Positions 1 through 10,734 of a stretch of 35,986 nucleotides of DNA are shown piece by piece (the first letter of the stretch is position 1; the number at the start of each line of letters is the position of its first letter). Source of the DNA: Diphasiastrum complanatum (Eukaryota > Streptophyta > Lycopodiopsida > Lycopodiales > Lycopodiaceae); contig MU835821.1 in the NCBI GenBank assembly GCA_029204225.1, forward strand, positions 1 through 35,986. Direction: 5' to 3'. Position numbers and translations under genes: made by a program. The notes below the pieces were generated by a model. It was not told the DNA's origin. It saw only the letters and a list, made by a program, of their open reading frames with translations, and searched no databases.

Positions 1-392
1 TAGGTGTTTTCGTGGTCACCCTATTGATGCTCTTGCTATCCACCTCCTCCGCTGCCCTCCTGGGAGTGAGCGCACAGCTACGCATGATGTTGTCAGAGAT
101 GCAGCGGCCGCTATAGCCAGAGATGGAGGATTCTATGTCCTCGAGAGCAATCTCATGTCCTTCCTTCTTCCGCATCCCACTCTTCCCGCAGGCATGTGAC
201 ACTGTCCTCTCTCGGGATGGGCTTCGTACTTTGGCAGATGTTGTTGCTGCTGATCCCACGCGTGGTGACCTATTGCCTCACTCTGCCTTCACACCAGGAC
301 AAGCGGCAGACGTGCAGCACCGAGCGTCAAGGTATTCCTGGTTCTATTCTTGTGGAAAACAACGTATTTCCATTGCCCTGCAACGTGCTTAG
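1..392 (+). pseudogene. Frame-broken C-terminal fragment, probably from a LINE-type element
   Basis: Two frames carry adjoining conserved-looking pieces. Near positions 5-170 one frame reads HPIDALAIHLLRCP followed by ERTATHDVVRDAAAAIARD. From about 195 to 390 another frame reads SRDGLRTLADVVAADPTRGD and continues to QRISIALQR. From memory of the family, this pattern (ERTATHD, then RTLADVV-ADPTR) resembles a C-terminal region found downstream of reverse transcriptase in some plant non-LTR elements; I could not check it. The segment is richer in GC than the flanking DNA and runs off the left edge. A break near 180 and another near 350 mean no single protein can be made. It could instead be a fragment of an unrelated host gene. 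Confidence 0.35.
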
Positions 393-1338
393 GCCCTATC
401 CATTCTGCAACGGGCGACGGTGGCTAGGTCTGCTACATCTCATCCCCCTTCATTAGCCGACTCACCACCTTCACTTTTCTAATCTACTGCAGTCAGTTGG
501 CAGACTCCCATTGACATCATCATAGTTTATGCACTTTTATTTTTAATGCCAGGATCTGGCTTAATCTTAACTTTACTGCAAGCTTCGCTCTTGTTTGAGC
601 TTACTTTTGTTTAAACTTCCCCTTCGGGGTGTATATATCTTTTTCATCAATGTACCTACTACTTTTTCCTATGAATAAATGCACTAGGGTGTTTCTCTTT
701 GTTACATCACATGTTCTGGTGTGACATTGAAGCTGTCGTGTTTACTGCAGAAAGTCTCTGGGTGTCGAGACGACATCTCTAGCTCTCTCGAACTAATTAC
801 ATTCAAAATTCGGGCTTCTGTGGGGATTTTCCAGACAAAGGCATCCCACATTGTATTCCCAATCTAAGTTAGAGCTATAAGATTCAGTTTACACCCTCCT
901 AAAGAACAATACAAAAACAAGCTCTCCAAATAGTATTGTTGACGCAAATTGAACAGGATATGCCGCCTACCAAAACACTTTTAAAACCAAGGACAATTGG
1001 ATGAGATCAAAAAAAGCTGTGAGTATGCAGATATTAACATGAGGTAATAGAAACTAAGCATTTCAACTCCAACAAATGCAACCAAAAAGCGTTTCAGCCA
1101 ACATAACCATAACCATACAGAGACCAAGTCTAACCTCTTCTCAGATCAATGCAAACACAAAAGGGCATCACAATCTGCTGCACAACAAATTATATCAGAA
1201 ATGGATTTATATTACCCAATGCTACACCTCCTGATCGGTGTGCGAAAGCAGCTAAAACCAAGCTCGATTGCAAAAGGAAAAAGGCAAGAGAGCAAAAGAT
1301 GAAGATGGGATGTTGTAGAAAAACTAGAAAGTCAAAAT
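393..1338. other. No recognisable gene; 3'-end-like sequence after the left fragment
   Basis: Positions 616-628 hold a small CCCC-TTCG-GGG hairpin followed by TATATATC, and an AATAAA polyadenylation-like signal lies near 675. Together they look like the tail of a transcript from the LINE-like fragment on the left. The rest, to 1338, is AT-rich with only short spurious reading frames. Confidence 0.3.
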
Positions 1339-1341
1339 AGA

Positions 1342-1399
<58 letters not shown>
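1339..1399. repeat. (AG)n microsatellite
   Basis: About 30 AG dinucleotides run in sequence with one interruption (GATAG near 1355). It is a simple-sequence repeat with no coding potential and is likely variable in length between individuals. Confidence 0.97.
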
Positions 1400-1402
<3 letters not shown>

Positions 1403-1550
1403 TAGAAAGCCAGAGATTTTCTAGATAGAAAGCCATACACATATCTTTCCTCTTTACCAGTTGGTTTATATAATCTTAGCCCTCGATTTTAATGCACATG
1501 TACGGTTCACAATATGCCACATACATGGCTATCCTATTTGAGCAAAGCAG

Positions 1551-1580
1551 TAAAACTTTGACATAGGACAACATTGTAAT
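1551..1580 (+). repeat. 30-bp segment repeated upstream of the dioxygenase gene
   Basis: This segment, starting TAAAACTTTGACATAGGACA, matches 31057-31086 at 29 of 30 positions in the same orientation. The sequences diverge on both sides. The second copy lies 156-185 bp upstream of the dioxygenase ATG. Confidence 0.85.
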
Positions 1581-2830
1581 TAGCTATGCAATTTTGTCCT
1601 GATTCGAACTGAATAGAAACTTTTAAGGCAAGGAACTATATGCGATATTGATAATTGAATTCAATTTTGAAATATCGCGGAGAAAGTGTTCGGAGCACGC
1701 CAAAAGTCAAGTTCCTTTGGACTTCTTCCTCTGTATTGCAGCTTTCCAACATCAGAGTGAATCACGTCCAATATTCCTGCAAGTGATTGTGCTGGCTCCC
1801 ATTCACTTATGCATGATGGATATAAATTTGAAAGAAAAAAACAATGTTGAAGCATTCAAATCATAATCTGAAGAACATCAATAAAGAAAATCACCTATGA
1901 TTGTTGTAGAGTGCGTATGTTTTGATATACTTATAATTACATTGTCAATGATCATGAGGATTGATATCATGTACTTTGATTTCTAAATGCATATATACAT
2001 GATGTACTAAAATTTTTGATATTGATTGACCTCTCGGGGTAGTCTTAAACTCCAGAATTTTTGCTTTCCAATAAGATTTGTATGTCATTTTTGCTCTTTT
2101 CTTTTGTCAGAAGTTGCCCTTTGATGATGGATGCAGCAACACCCATGAATTCTTCGTATATTTTGTTGGCTTCCAGTTATCAGCTTGATCTTTCTCAATG
2201 TAAAGAATCACAGACTCGACTGTAGATCTGGGTCTCCTTGCCATTGCTATTTTGAAAGCTTGGGTGCCAAAAAGCTCTCTGATATGATCCTTAATTTCAA
2301 TTTTTTGTATCACATTTAATCTAATGTGAATCACCATAGTCACAGTTACTGTGTATACCATGTTTTAAGTAACTATACATACTGTATTTCTATAACTGTT
2401 ACTAGTATGGTTAGCAAATTTCATTATACTAACCAGCAAAACAAAGCCTACGCCATCTCTATCTCCGCCATCTCTATTTCCAGAGTGTCATTAGCGCCAT
2501 CTCCAGCTTTGTTATTGTTATTGTGCTATTTGTTACTATACTACTGTACTAATGACAAAGCTTTATCATCTTCATGTGGATCTATCACCAGAATATGCTC
2601 TGCTTAGGACAAGAAATTCAAAGCAACCCAAATTGTCAACTTCTGATATGATCTGATACAGGGAGGAAAAGCTAAAGCATGTAGATTTATGGTCATCAAA
2701 AAACATTGTATCCTATTGATCCATGTTCATTGCAACATCCGGATTTTCATTTGGTGAGTCGATTAATAATCTATAGTTGAAATACAGTTTAAAACCCCGA
2801 CTGAATCAATCACCACAGCACAACGTCAAG
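1581..2830. other. AT-rich region with two unrecognised minus-strand open stretches
   Basis: Minus-strand frames are open at 1661-1855 (contains EWEPAQSLAGILDVIHSDVG) and 2107-2361 (contains ELFGTQAFKIAMARRPRST and then NSWVLLHPSSKG). The residue composition looks more protein-like than random AT-rich DNA, so these may be exons of a decayed minus-strand gene, but I recognise no family and see no convincing splice pair joining them. The remainder to 2830 shows nothing identifiable. Confidence 0.2.
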
Positions 2831-3027
2831 TGCAATAAGACAAGACAACAAAATTGCTCTCCCACAAACTGTATATTCACACTAATGAACAAGTACAAAG
2901 ATAAAATTACTTAAGAGCACTCAAAGGGCTCGTAAAAGAAAGACGGCCCGATAATTCTAGGACTGAGCACACGTGGTGCCGTCGCAATTAGAAAGCACTG
3001 TATAAGTCGATCATTGCTATTTTAACT
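2831..3027 (-). mobile_element. 3' LTR of a minus-strand copia element
   Basis: Read on the minus strand, a polypurine tract (ATTGAGGGAGAG) at 3028-3042 is followed by a sequence that ends in TTATTGCA, giving an LTR of about 197 bp. Its first bases are mutated (AGTTA instead of TGTTA). The left terminus TGCAATAA is shared with the 224-bp LTRs at 12037 and 30016, so these elements probably belong to one family. The left boundary is inferred from that shared terminus. Confidence 0.55.
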
Positions 3028-3042
3028 CTCTCCCTCAATGAT
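3028..3042 (-). promoter_or_regulatory. Polypurine tract of the minus-strand copia element
   Basis: The minus strand reads ATCATTGAGGGAGAG directly against the LTR. The same 15 bases precede the LTR that ends at 30239. In LTR retroelements this tract primes plus-strand DNA synthesis. Confidence 0.7.
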
Positions 3043-3118
3043 CAATGTCTCTCTTTATTTGAAAGTTTACTCGATTCGTGGAACATACCTCCATGATAGT
3101 ATCATAAGTAAAGGCCTT

Positions 3119-3911
3119 TTACATAACCAGATCTAAGCCAAGTTTGGCTCTAAAAGTTTCAAACTTCTCTTTACTTAAAGCTTTCGTAAATATATCAGCA
3201 ACTTGCAACAACGTAGAACAGTGTGCAATACTTATATCTTCAGATTGTAGCTTTTCATGCACAAAGTGATATTTTACCTCAATATGTTTTGTTCTCGCGT
3301 GAAAGACATGATTCTTAGCCAATTGTATTCCACTTTGGCTATAACAGAAAATAACAGTAGGATGTACCTGCTTCATGCCAATCTCATGTAACAACTTACG
3401 CAGTCAAATAGCTTCCTGAGTGGCAGAACTTAACGCTTTATATTTAGCTTATGTAGAAGAAAGAGAAATGGTGTCTTGCTTCTTGCTCGACCATGAAAAA
3501 CAACCGCCACCAAAATTGAAGGCATAACCTGTTGTTGACTTTCTATCATCTACATTTCCTGCCCAATCAGCGTCAACATAACATTGCAACTTATAAAGCA
3601 CTTTGTCTTTTGTAGACCAGGCCAAGGTTAGGTGTACAACTTTCCAATGATCCATGGTGGATGATGACATGAATTGGCTAATCAGACTTACAACATAGCA
3701 GATATCAGGACGTGTAGTTGTAAGATAGATCAAACTCCCAACTAGCTGACGAAATAAAGTAGCGTCAACATGTGCATTATCATCAACATGAGATAATTTC
3801 TTACCAGCTTTGCAAGGGGTGATGGAAATCTTAGACTCAGGTGATACACTTTGTGGAGAGTATGTGTCCCAGGAAGTGTCCAAGTAATTTCTCTTACTTC
3901 CAACCGGTTTA
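3119..3911 (-). pseudogene. Ty1/copia pol fragment (end of reverse transcriptase plus RNase H)
   Basis: Two minus-strand reading frames cover the C-terminal part of a copia polyprotein. 3449-3911 has the RT-connection signature LFRQLVGSLIYL, then TRPDICYVVSLISQFM and CYVDADWAGNVDDRKSTTGY of RNase H. 3119-3394 has QLAKNHVFHARTKHIEVKYH and ADIFTKALSKEKFE, the usual end of copia RNase H. A stop and a shift lie between them near 3395-3448. Everything upstream (gag, protease, integrase and the catalytic RT motif) is missing, cut where gypsy sequence begins at about 3911. It cannot encode a working enzyme. Confidence 0.9.
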
Positions 3912-6071
3912 AAACACCTCAAAAAGGTGTTTCGACTACTCAGAAAGCATAAGCTTTATGCTAAACAATCCAAGTGTGAATTCTTCATTGAAAAAGTAGC
4001 ATATTTGGGTCACATTATCTCTTCAGATGGGATTAAGATGGACCCAAATAAGGTTAAAGCCATACTCAGTTGGCTGAAACCTCAGAATATTTTGGAACTT
4101 CAGATCTTTCTTGGTTTGACGGGATATTACAGACAATTTTTCAAGGAATATGCTCAGCTAGCAGTTCCTATGACAAATCTTCTTAAATGGGAAGGGAAAG
4201 GAGTTCATTTGGGAGTCCGCACAGCAGGAGAGCTTTGATGCTCTCAAAACAGCCTTAGCTACAGCACCAGTTGAAAAAGTCGTCGACCCCAATCAGCCAT
4301 TTGTGGTCGAAACAGATGCTAGCGACTTTGCAGTAGGTGTTGTGCTAACTCAGGGTACCAGTTGCGTTCGAGAGTAAAAAACTCGAGCCAGCTCAAACTA
4401 GGTACAGTGCCTATGAAAAGGAACTCTTTTCTATAGTCCATGCCCTTAAGACTTGGAGGCATTATTTGTATGGTGCCAACTTTGAAGTCCTGACAGACCA
4501 TGAGAGTCTCAGATACCTTTGCAATCAACCTGAGCTTAGAGGTCGGAAAGCTCGTTGGGCAGAGTTGATGCAAGAGTTTGACATGTCTATCAGATATAGA
4601 CGTGGAAAATTCAATACAGTAGCAGATGCCCTAGCAGAATGCCTATGATAAATGAGCTGAGTTTTATTATGATTCGTAATGAGTTACTCGAGTCCTTGAG
4701 AGGGAAATGCCAGCATGATGCATTCTTCTCTACTATCTGGAACTCGGTCCAGAGCAGACAGTTACAGACTCCAGAACCAGTTCCCGGGGTTGGTGCCAGT
4801 TCATCCAAGAATACGGCAGCTTCCGTTGAGGATGATAATAAGTCCGAGTATACGTCGTCAGATGACCTTGAGGATTCTGAGCTTGTATTATCCAAGCAAA
4901 CCCAAGTGGTTGAGGGTCAATTAACTCAAGGATTCAAATGGAAACAATATTCCATTCAGGATGAGTACTTGCTCTATAGAGATAGAGTACGTGTCCCCAA
5001 TCCAAGCAAACCCAAGTGGTTGAGGTCCTATATGAATGTCATGACAATCCTAGTGCGGGACACCCAGGCATACAGAAGACCTATGAGCTTCTTCGTAGGC
5101 AATTTTTCTGGCCCAGTATGAAAAAGGACGTCCACCAGTATGTAACCAGTTGCCAGAAATGTCAAGTAAACAAAGTAGAGCGTTTAAAGGCAGGAGGGTT
5201 GTTGCATCCCTTAGAAATACTAGCTGGTAAATGGGAGAGTATCTCCATGGATTTCATAGTAGGCCTGCCTAAAACCCAAAAGAGTAATGACGCTATATGG
5301 GTCACAGTTGACCGTCTGACCAAAATGGCTCATTTCATTCCGACCAAAACAACCGTTAGAGCTCCAAAGTTAGCGAGGTTGTTTGTAGATGGGATATTTA
5401 AATTGTACGGTCTACCTTCCGGCATAGTCAGCGACCGGGACAGTAAGTTTACTGGAAATTTTTGGAGGGCAGTATTCCATCATCTCCATACTAAACTTAA
5501 TATGAATACCACCGACCATCCACAGACGGACGGTCAAACAGAGAGGGTAAATTAGGTGCTGGAGGATATGCTTCGTGCATACGTCAGCAAGAAGCAGACT
5601 AATTGGGAGGAGTATCTCTCGATATTAGAGTTTGCTTACAACAATACCAAACATTTAGCTACGGGATACAGCCCATTTATGTTGATGTACGATTTTCAGC
5701 CACGCTCACCCACAGCTGTAGGGTTTAAACAAGAAAAAGTTGAAGCAGCCAGAAACTTTTTAGAGGACCTAAATCAGATGATAGAACATGCTAAGCGTAG
5801 CATTAGGCAGTCCCAGGATCGAGCCAGACATTATGCAGATCCACACAGACGGGCTGTGCAGTTCTCCACTGGTGAGAAAGTCTACTTGAGAGTCCCAGTC
5901 GACTCTAAAACCCTCAAATCAGGAGTGTGTGCTAAGTTGTCTCCAAGGTATTGTGGTCCCTTTACCATCAGTAGGAGACTAGGCGAGGTCACCTATGAAC
6001 TAGAACTCCCACACAGCAGTAAGGTTTTTCCAGTCTTTCATGTAGGCGACATGTTTTTGTCGTACATGTGA
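3911..6071 (+). pseudogene. Ty3/gypsy pol fragment (partial RT, RNase H, integrase)
   Basis: Domains appear in gypsy order. The C-terminal RT thumb is at 3911-4238 (KHKLYAKQSKCEFF, HIISSDGIKMDPNKV, FLGLTGYYRQF). RNase H is at 4239-4650 (VVETDASDFAVGVVL, YEKELFSIVHALKTW, YGANFEVLTDHESLRYL, GKFNTVADAL). Integrase is at 4639-6071 (GHPGIQKTYELLRRQFFWP, a CQKCQ zinc motif, the catalytic-site signatures MDFIVGLP and VSDRDSKFTGNFW, then HPQTDGQTERVN). Breaks: frameshifts near 4235 and 4360, a further shift near 5016, and an in-frame TAG after ERVN at 5553-5555. The 5' half of RT with the catalytic Asp pair, gag and protease are absent. No chromodomain or LTR follows, so both ends are truncated. Confidence 0.93.
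4890..5025 (+). repeat. 26-bp direct repeat inside the gypsy integrase region
   Basis: The 26 bases at 4890-4915, starting ATCCAAGCAAACCCAAGTGG, recur identically at 5000-5025. The 110 bp between the starts carries an acidic, serine-rich stretch not typical of the zinc-finger region. It may record a duplication or template switch in this copy. Confidence 0.9.
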
Positions 6072-6084
6072 TAATACCACATTA

Positions 6085-6600
6085 TTGAAAAAGGTGGGTG
6101 TGCTTACGACAGAAATTGAAGATGACAATGGTAAAATTGTGGCGGTGAGTATTTATGATGAATGGGCCCAAACAATAAAGGAGCTAACTGAATCATTGCC
6201 AGCAGCATATGAAAAAGACCCAATCTCCATTCGTGCAAAAATGGTGGCTGTTGAAACAAAAGCAAAATATCAACTTGATGGTTAAAACAATCTTATTGGA
6301 GTGGAGATGCCTTGCACAAGGTACATATACGTATTTTTGATAGAATGCAATTTCTTATTCACTTCAATTATTTCGCTTTTTTCCATATATGGTTTTCTAA
6401 ATCCTTTGTTCAGATTGTATGTTGCAGTTCTATACCTGCTCACATGCCTATTTTTACTCAGATCGCCAGAACTGATGTAAGTACCTCACAACTTTGTATG
6501 AAACCCTTTCAACAAGCTGACTTGCCAATGGTGGAATGCTCTACCTCTGCTGATAATGCCGCTGCAATGTTATATGAAGAAACCAACTTTTAACATGAAC
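6085..6600 (+). other. Unrecognised open stretches between gypsy and Helitron
   Basis: A 66-codon frame at 6085-6285 (contains IYDEWAQTIKELTESLPAAY) ends shortly before a GT-rich junction, and a second frame runs from 6312 to 6593. Several CAG trinucleotides after pyrimidine-rich tracts (near 6413 and 6461) resemble splice acceptors, so this could be remains of a multi-exon gene. I recognise no family. It lies between the truncated gypsy element and the AT-rich leader of the Helitron and may belong to either or neither. Confidence 0.2.
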
Positions 6601-6721
6601 ATGACACCGTAGGTATAGTTCTGTATCTATATATGTTTAATAACTGACAAATGCTTTTAGTTTTGGTCGTGTTTGACTTTGTTAATACCGACAATACATG
6701 TTTCTTGTTTTATAAACTATT

Positions 6722-7640
6722 ACAGTAAATGCATGATTTTTTGAAACTTTTGTTTACACTGATAGCCAACTACGACAACTGATTTGCTTATAGATCTTGA
6801 TTTACTGTATTGTTCATCTTTCAAAAAATTTGTTCAAAACTGCTTCAATTTGTGCGAATGTGTGTGTATATGTTATATGTTTTGACAATTCGCCTTATAT
6901 GCTTTGAAAATGTACGTTTAAAGCAAATCTTTTAAACTATGTAACTCTAAATTTGTAGTTTACAAATTACAAACGTAAGTCGAATCTAATCTTGTATCAT
7001 ATCTTTGATTTTACTATAGTATGTTCAAAGTAATAATCTTCGATTGAAAATAATATTTGTTTTTCTAAAATCAATTTCTACATTGTCTGTATTACTTTTT
7101 TTCCAATGTATATATTTTTCTACAATTGAATATTTGAAACTTCTATTTGAAAACCCGAAAAATTCCGTTTTAGAATACAGGTTTGTTACAAAGATATAGT
7201 AAATGCAAAGTTTTTGGAAACTTTGGTTTACCCTAATAGCTTCTTCATTTGATATCCTTAACTTATCGAGTGACAAAATCTGATTGCATGAAAGTTCCAA
7301 GTTCTTCCGATAAAATTCTTACCAATTACGACAACTACTTTCCTTACATATCTTGATTTGGCAAATTCTTGTTCATCTTTCAACAATTACGTTAGAAAGT
7401 CATTTCAATTTCTGCATAGTTGGTTCGTGGCTATATTATTGCTTTGGGAATGCAATTTTTTTCAAGTAAATTATATGATCTATGTTTTGACAGTTTAGCC
7501 TACATGGTTTGGAAATTTAAATTTTAAGCAAATCTCTTCAACTATATAAAGTGTAACTTTGTAGTACATTAACCTCTTCTTGAAAAGCCAAAAATTTTCC
7601 ATTTCCCAATATATGTTTGTTAAACAGATACAAAAATGGC
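6722..7640 (+). repeat. Degenerate direct duplication upstream of the Helitron ORFs
   Basis: Two imperfect copies lie head to tail: about 6722-7195 and 7196-7640. Matching landmarks, in order, are the opening GTAAATGCA followed by an A/T-rich TTTGAAAC-like stretch; the block around TACGACAAC and TCTTGATTT; TTGTTCATCTTTCAA; TATGTTTTGACA; and AGCAAATCT followed by AACTTTGTAGT-like sequence. The second copy has about 80 extra bases near 7248-7322. There are no long reading frames in either copy. The second ends at the ATG of the OTU-like frame at 7636. Confidence 0.6.
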
Positions 7641-8070
7641 TACTGCAAGCAACTTTTTTGAGAGTTTGGCAATGTCGCTAGAACACAAAAGTAGGCCACA
7701 AGAAATCAACTTCCAAGCAATTATACAATATTTTGAAACATGTTTAGATGAAAGAGATCCAATTGTGATTCATTGGCAACAAAAATATTTTGATACAGAT
7801 CAAAATATGCACAAAATACATTGTTTATGACAGAATATCTTATCAAAGATCAAACACAAGTAAAGTACACTACTGTTGTATATCTTGACGAATTTCTGCT
7901 CACTTGGACTTCTTTGGCTTTAAACATCAATATAATCATTGTTTTGTCAACCAATTTCAAAGAAATATGGCATAGTATAAAAACATGTCCTGTTAGTAGT
8001 TCAAAAACAGTAACATTATTGTATGATGCACAAAACAAACAATATTTGCCTTCAATACCAAGTTCTCAAA
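7636..8070 (+). pseudogene. OTU-like cysteine protease region of a Helitron, catalytically degenerate
   Basis: Two overlapping frames (7636-7830 and 7821 onward) give a pattern resembling OTU proteases found in many Helitrons: NFFESLAMSL near the start, then YLDEFLLTWTSLALNINII and TLLYDAQNKQYLPS at the end. In the family the start is normally DGNC-FF with the catalytic Cys, and the end HY with the catalytic His. Here those positions read TASN and QY, so neither catalytic residue is present. The frame changes near 7821. The assignment rests on pattern and on the Helitron domains that follow; it is the weakest part of the Helitron call. Confidence 0.4.
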
Positions 8071-8159
8071 CAATTATTTGCAATACTCAACAAGCAAGTG
8101 TCAATGTTGCTACTGAAAAGGCAACTTTTGAATACAATACGGAAATCATGCCAATTACT

Positions 8160-9138
8160 AAAACAATAAACCGGAAAAGAAAACGACATACAAAGTTCTA
8201 TTGGCATGCTCATATGAATCGTGAATTACTCAAAATAATGGCTGACAAAACTTTGAAAATCGAGCAAATTGCGAATTCTTTTTTAGAAACTATGAAAATC
8301 CCAACCGAATGTTTGACTACAAAACAAGTCACAAGACACATCAAATACTTGAAAAAACAAAACACAGAACATTGTCATGGCATAATGCCAAGAACATATG
8401 TTCAACAAAATGTTGAAAATAGAACTTGTTTTGAATGGGCAACTTTATACCGTGAACAAATTTTACAACTAATTCATGATAACAAATATCTCTCTAGTAT
8501 TGAAATCAAAACAATTTTGCTCAATTATTGATTTACATGCACATATTCAAATAACTGCAATTGCCCGATATATACGATACTTAAAAAGACAAAATAATGA
8601 ACTCCCAAATAATCAATCTGCACATTACCATATTTCTCAAGATACAAATCATAATGTTGCTCAAAATAAAGAACAACAAAGGTACCTTCGACAAATAAAA
8701 GACACACCTATACATGTATGTCGTAGTTGTGGAAAACTCAATTTCAAACGTCAAACAAAGCAATTACCAGTAGAAATAAGCCTATATTTAAAACAATTAA
8801 AACAAAACAATGTCGATTATGCAAATGAACATACAATGCGAACTTGCAGGAATTGTTATAAATATTTGAAGGCTAAAAGAATGCCGCCATTTCTATTCCC
8901 AATAAATGTATCAATGAACAAAAAAATACCAACTGTTGAAAAATTGAACTAATTGGAAGAACGCTTAGTATCACCTAGACATGCATTTGCACAAATTCGG
9001 CAAATGCAATTTAGTTTGCACGGAAGCATTGTTAATGTACCTAGTAACTTGGATAAGATTCAAACTACACTGCCTCAATTCCCTGATGAGAATTCCACTA
9101 TAGCTATACAAATAAAGCGAAAGCTTGAATATAAATAA
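8160..9138 (+). pseudogene. Helitron middle region: duplicated W/HTH-like module, paired CxxC and DUF6570-like domain
   Basis: A basic stretch NRKRKRHTK (possible nuclear signal) precedes two similar helical modules, one beginning YWHAHMNRELLKIM (8199) and ending TRHIKYLKKQN, the other beginning EWATLYREQILQLI (8433) and ending ARYIRYLKRQN (about 8600, after a frame change near 8520). Next come CRSCGKLNF and CRNCYKYL, two CxxC pairs. Then follow PFLFPINVSMNKKIP and LEERLVSPRHAFAQIRQMQF with GSIVNVPSNLDKI, the signature order of DUF6570 in Helitron polyproteins (IP-x-L, EERL-SPR, F-x-IR, G-VVNVP). An in-frame TAA at 8950-8952 interrupts it just before LEERL. The function of these Helitron domains is not well established. 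Confidence 0.72.
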
Positions 9139-9204
9139 GTTTTTGCTTCAGCCTTAATTAGACCTGATATCGTAATGACAACATTTTAAGACCTTTGCAA
9201 AACT

Positions 9205-10060
9205 TTGTATACTAAATTGGGCATACAAATTCTTCCTAATTGGAAAGAACAATTACAAGCCAATGAATATTACAGAATACTGATAGCAATATTATATCAC
9301 CAAGTAGTCCTACAACCATTATCTTTTTCGATAAAGAAACCACGGACTTTGTTGAAATTGCAGATGAGACATTTTCAGATACCCTTATACATAATTTTTT
9401 AACATCACAAAAATACAAAATTTTGAAGACAAAATCATCTCAATAGCACCAGCCGAAGGTTATCAACCATTTGGATTATTTCAAATTTCCCAACTTTGTT
9501 TTATAGATGTCGACAACAGAAAATGCTCTTCAAAAAACAATACATATCAACAAATTGCACAATGGAAAATCATGCACCATGATAGGCGTTTCGCAACTCA
9601 CATTCCAAATCTATTTTAAAAAACTATTAAATGTCAAATTAAGTTCATTTTATCAACTGCACAATTTCATATACGAAAAGGAAAAACTTATGGACGTACT
9701 CTTAAAGTAAAAGACATGCTTGACACTTCGAAAATTGCCACAATAATGAAATCTGATATTGGATATAGAGATCTAGGAATGCTACGCACATCATCACCCG
9801 ATTATCTTGACAAAACAAAAAAGGACATATTTGCCATGATCAGACAACTAGGATCCACAACATTATTTGTAATGTTCACAAGTGCTGAGTCACATTGGCC
9901 AGAAATTGTAACATGTTTGCATAGCTTAGCAAATATTCATAACTCCGATACACACTTGCATTTAGAAGAAAGCAATATACAAAACCTTATTCGACATGAT
10001 CCTGTAACTTGTGCAAGATATTACAATCATATATGTTCCCTTCAAATATGCTCATTTCTC
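9205..10060 (+). pseudogene. Helitron_like_N region of a Helitron Rep/helicase protein
   Basis: Pieces in three frames match the Helitron_like_N domain in order: DRRFATHIPNLF at about 9579-9614; RKGKTYGRTLKVKDML at about 9674; RTSSPDYLDKTKKDIFAMIR and STTLFVMFTSAESHWPEIV at about 9785-9910; and DPVTCARYYNHI near 10030. In intact elements this region precedes the HUH relaxase and the PIF1-like helicase. Neither the HUH motif nor any helicase motif is present, and coding stops at 10108 in unrelated residues, so the element is cut off at its 3' side. No CTRR-type terminus was found. Several frameshifts make it inactive. Confidence 0.85.
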
Positions 10061-10108
10061 TTCCCACTCTGTTTATCTATTATATTGTTAACCCTCTATA
10101 TTAGTTAG

Positions 10109-10734
10109 CTCTTTATTACTCCCCAACCCTAACATTTATCCAGGGTGCACTGTATTACAAAATCATAACATCATGTAGGGCCTTTTGTAATCGCATCTGA
10201 TCACCTTGTTAGATATTCGAATCAAGCCTTTGTCAAATCACTTAGAAAAATCCTATTTCTTTTTTAAAAAATTAAAAAATTGCATAAGGAGAGGGAGAAG
10301 TTGTGAAAATATGAAAAGTTTTGACACATTGAATTTTATTGAAAGACGATCTGATTAGGTTAAAAAACCAAAGAAATGAAATTTTTTGGAGCTTTGAAGT
10401 GCTACTAGGACAATCACTTGCAAGGATTGAAATCACTTACATCTCACTTACATGCTTGACGCTTGGACTTCTCTAGTGTTGGGAAGTGATTGATTTTTCT
10501 ATAAGGCAACAAATCCTCAGCAAAAGATTGACTCATTTTTCAGTAGCAATGTAACTTTTTCATTGGTAGTTGATGGAATTAATGTCTATTTTGTTATAGA
10601 ACGTAAGTACCCCCATTGCTTGCTTGCATTTAAGTGAGCACGTATCTATTGTATGTACATGACTCTAAGTAAAATCAAAGTAATTATCAAAGAAATATGC
10701 TTTCATTTGATTACTTCTAAAGAGGCCTACAGTG
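10109..10734. other. No recognisable feature
   Basis: AT-rich sequence after the Helitron break. No reading frame, repeat end or RNA gene was recognised. Confidence 0.3.

Noticed and set aside
123-456. Two overlapping plus-strand frames as intact genes
   Set aside because: Each carries only part of the conserved-looking pattern; the match crosses frames, so neither is a complete coding sequence.
3911-3931. Perfect small hairpin at the copia/gypsy junction as a cause of the join
   Set aside because: The hairpin bases are ordinary gypsy RT codons (H-L-K-K-V-F), so the symmetry is most simply part of the gypsy coding sequence.
7850-8038. Minus-strand frame opposite the OTU-like region
   Set aside because: Shadow of the Helitron coding strand with no motif of its own.
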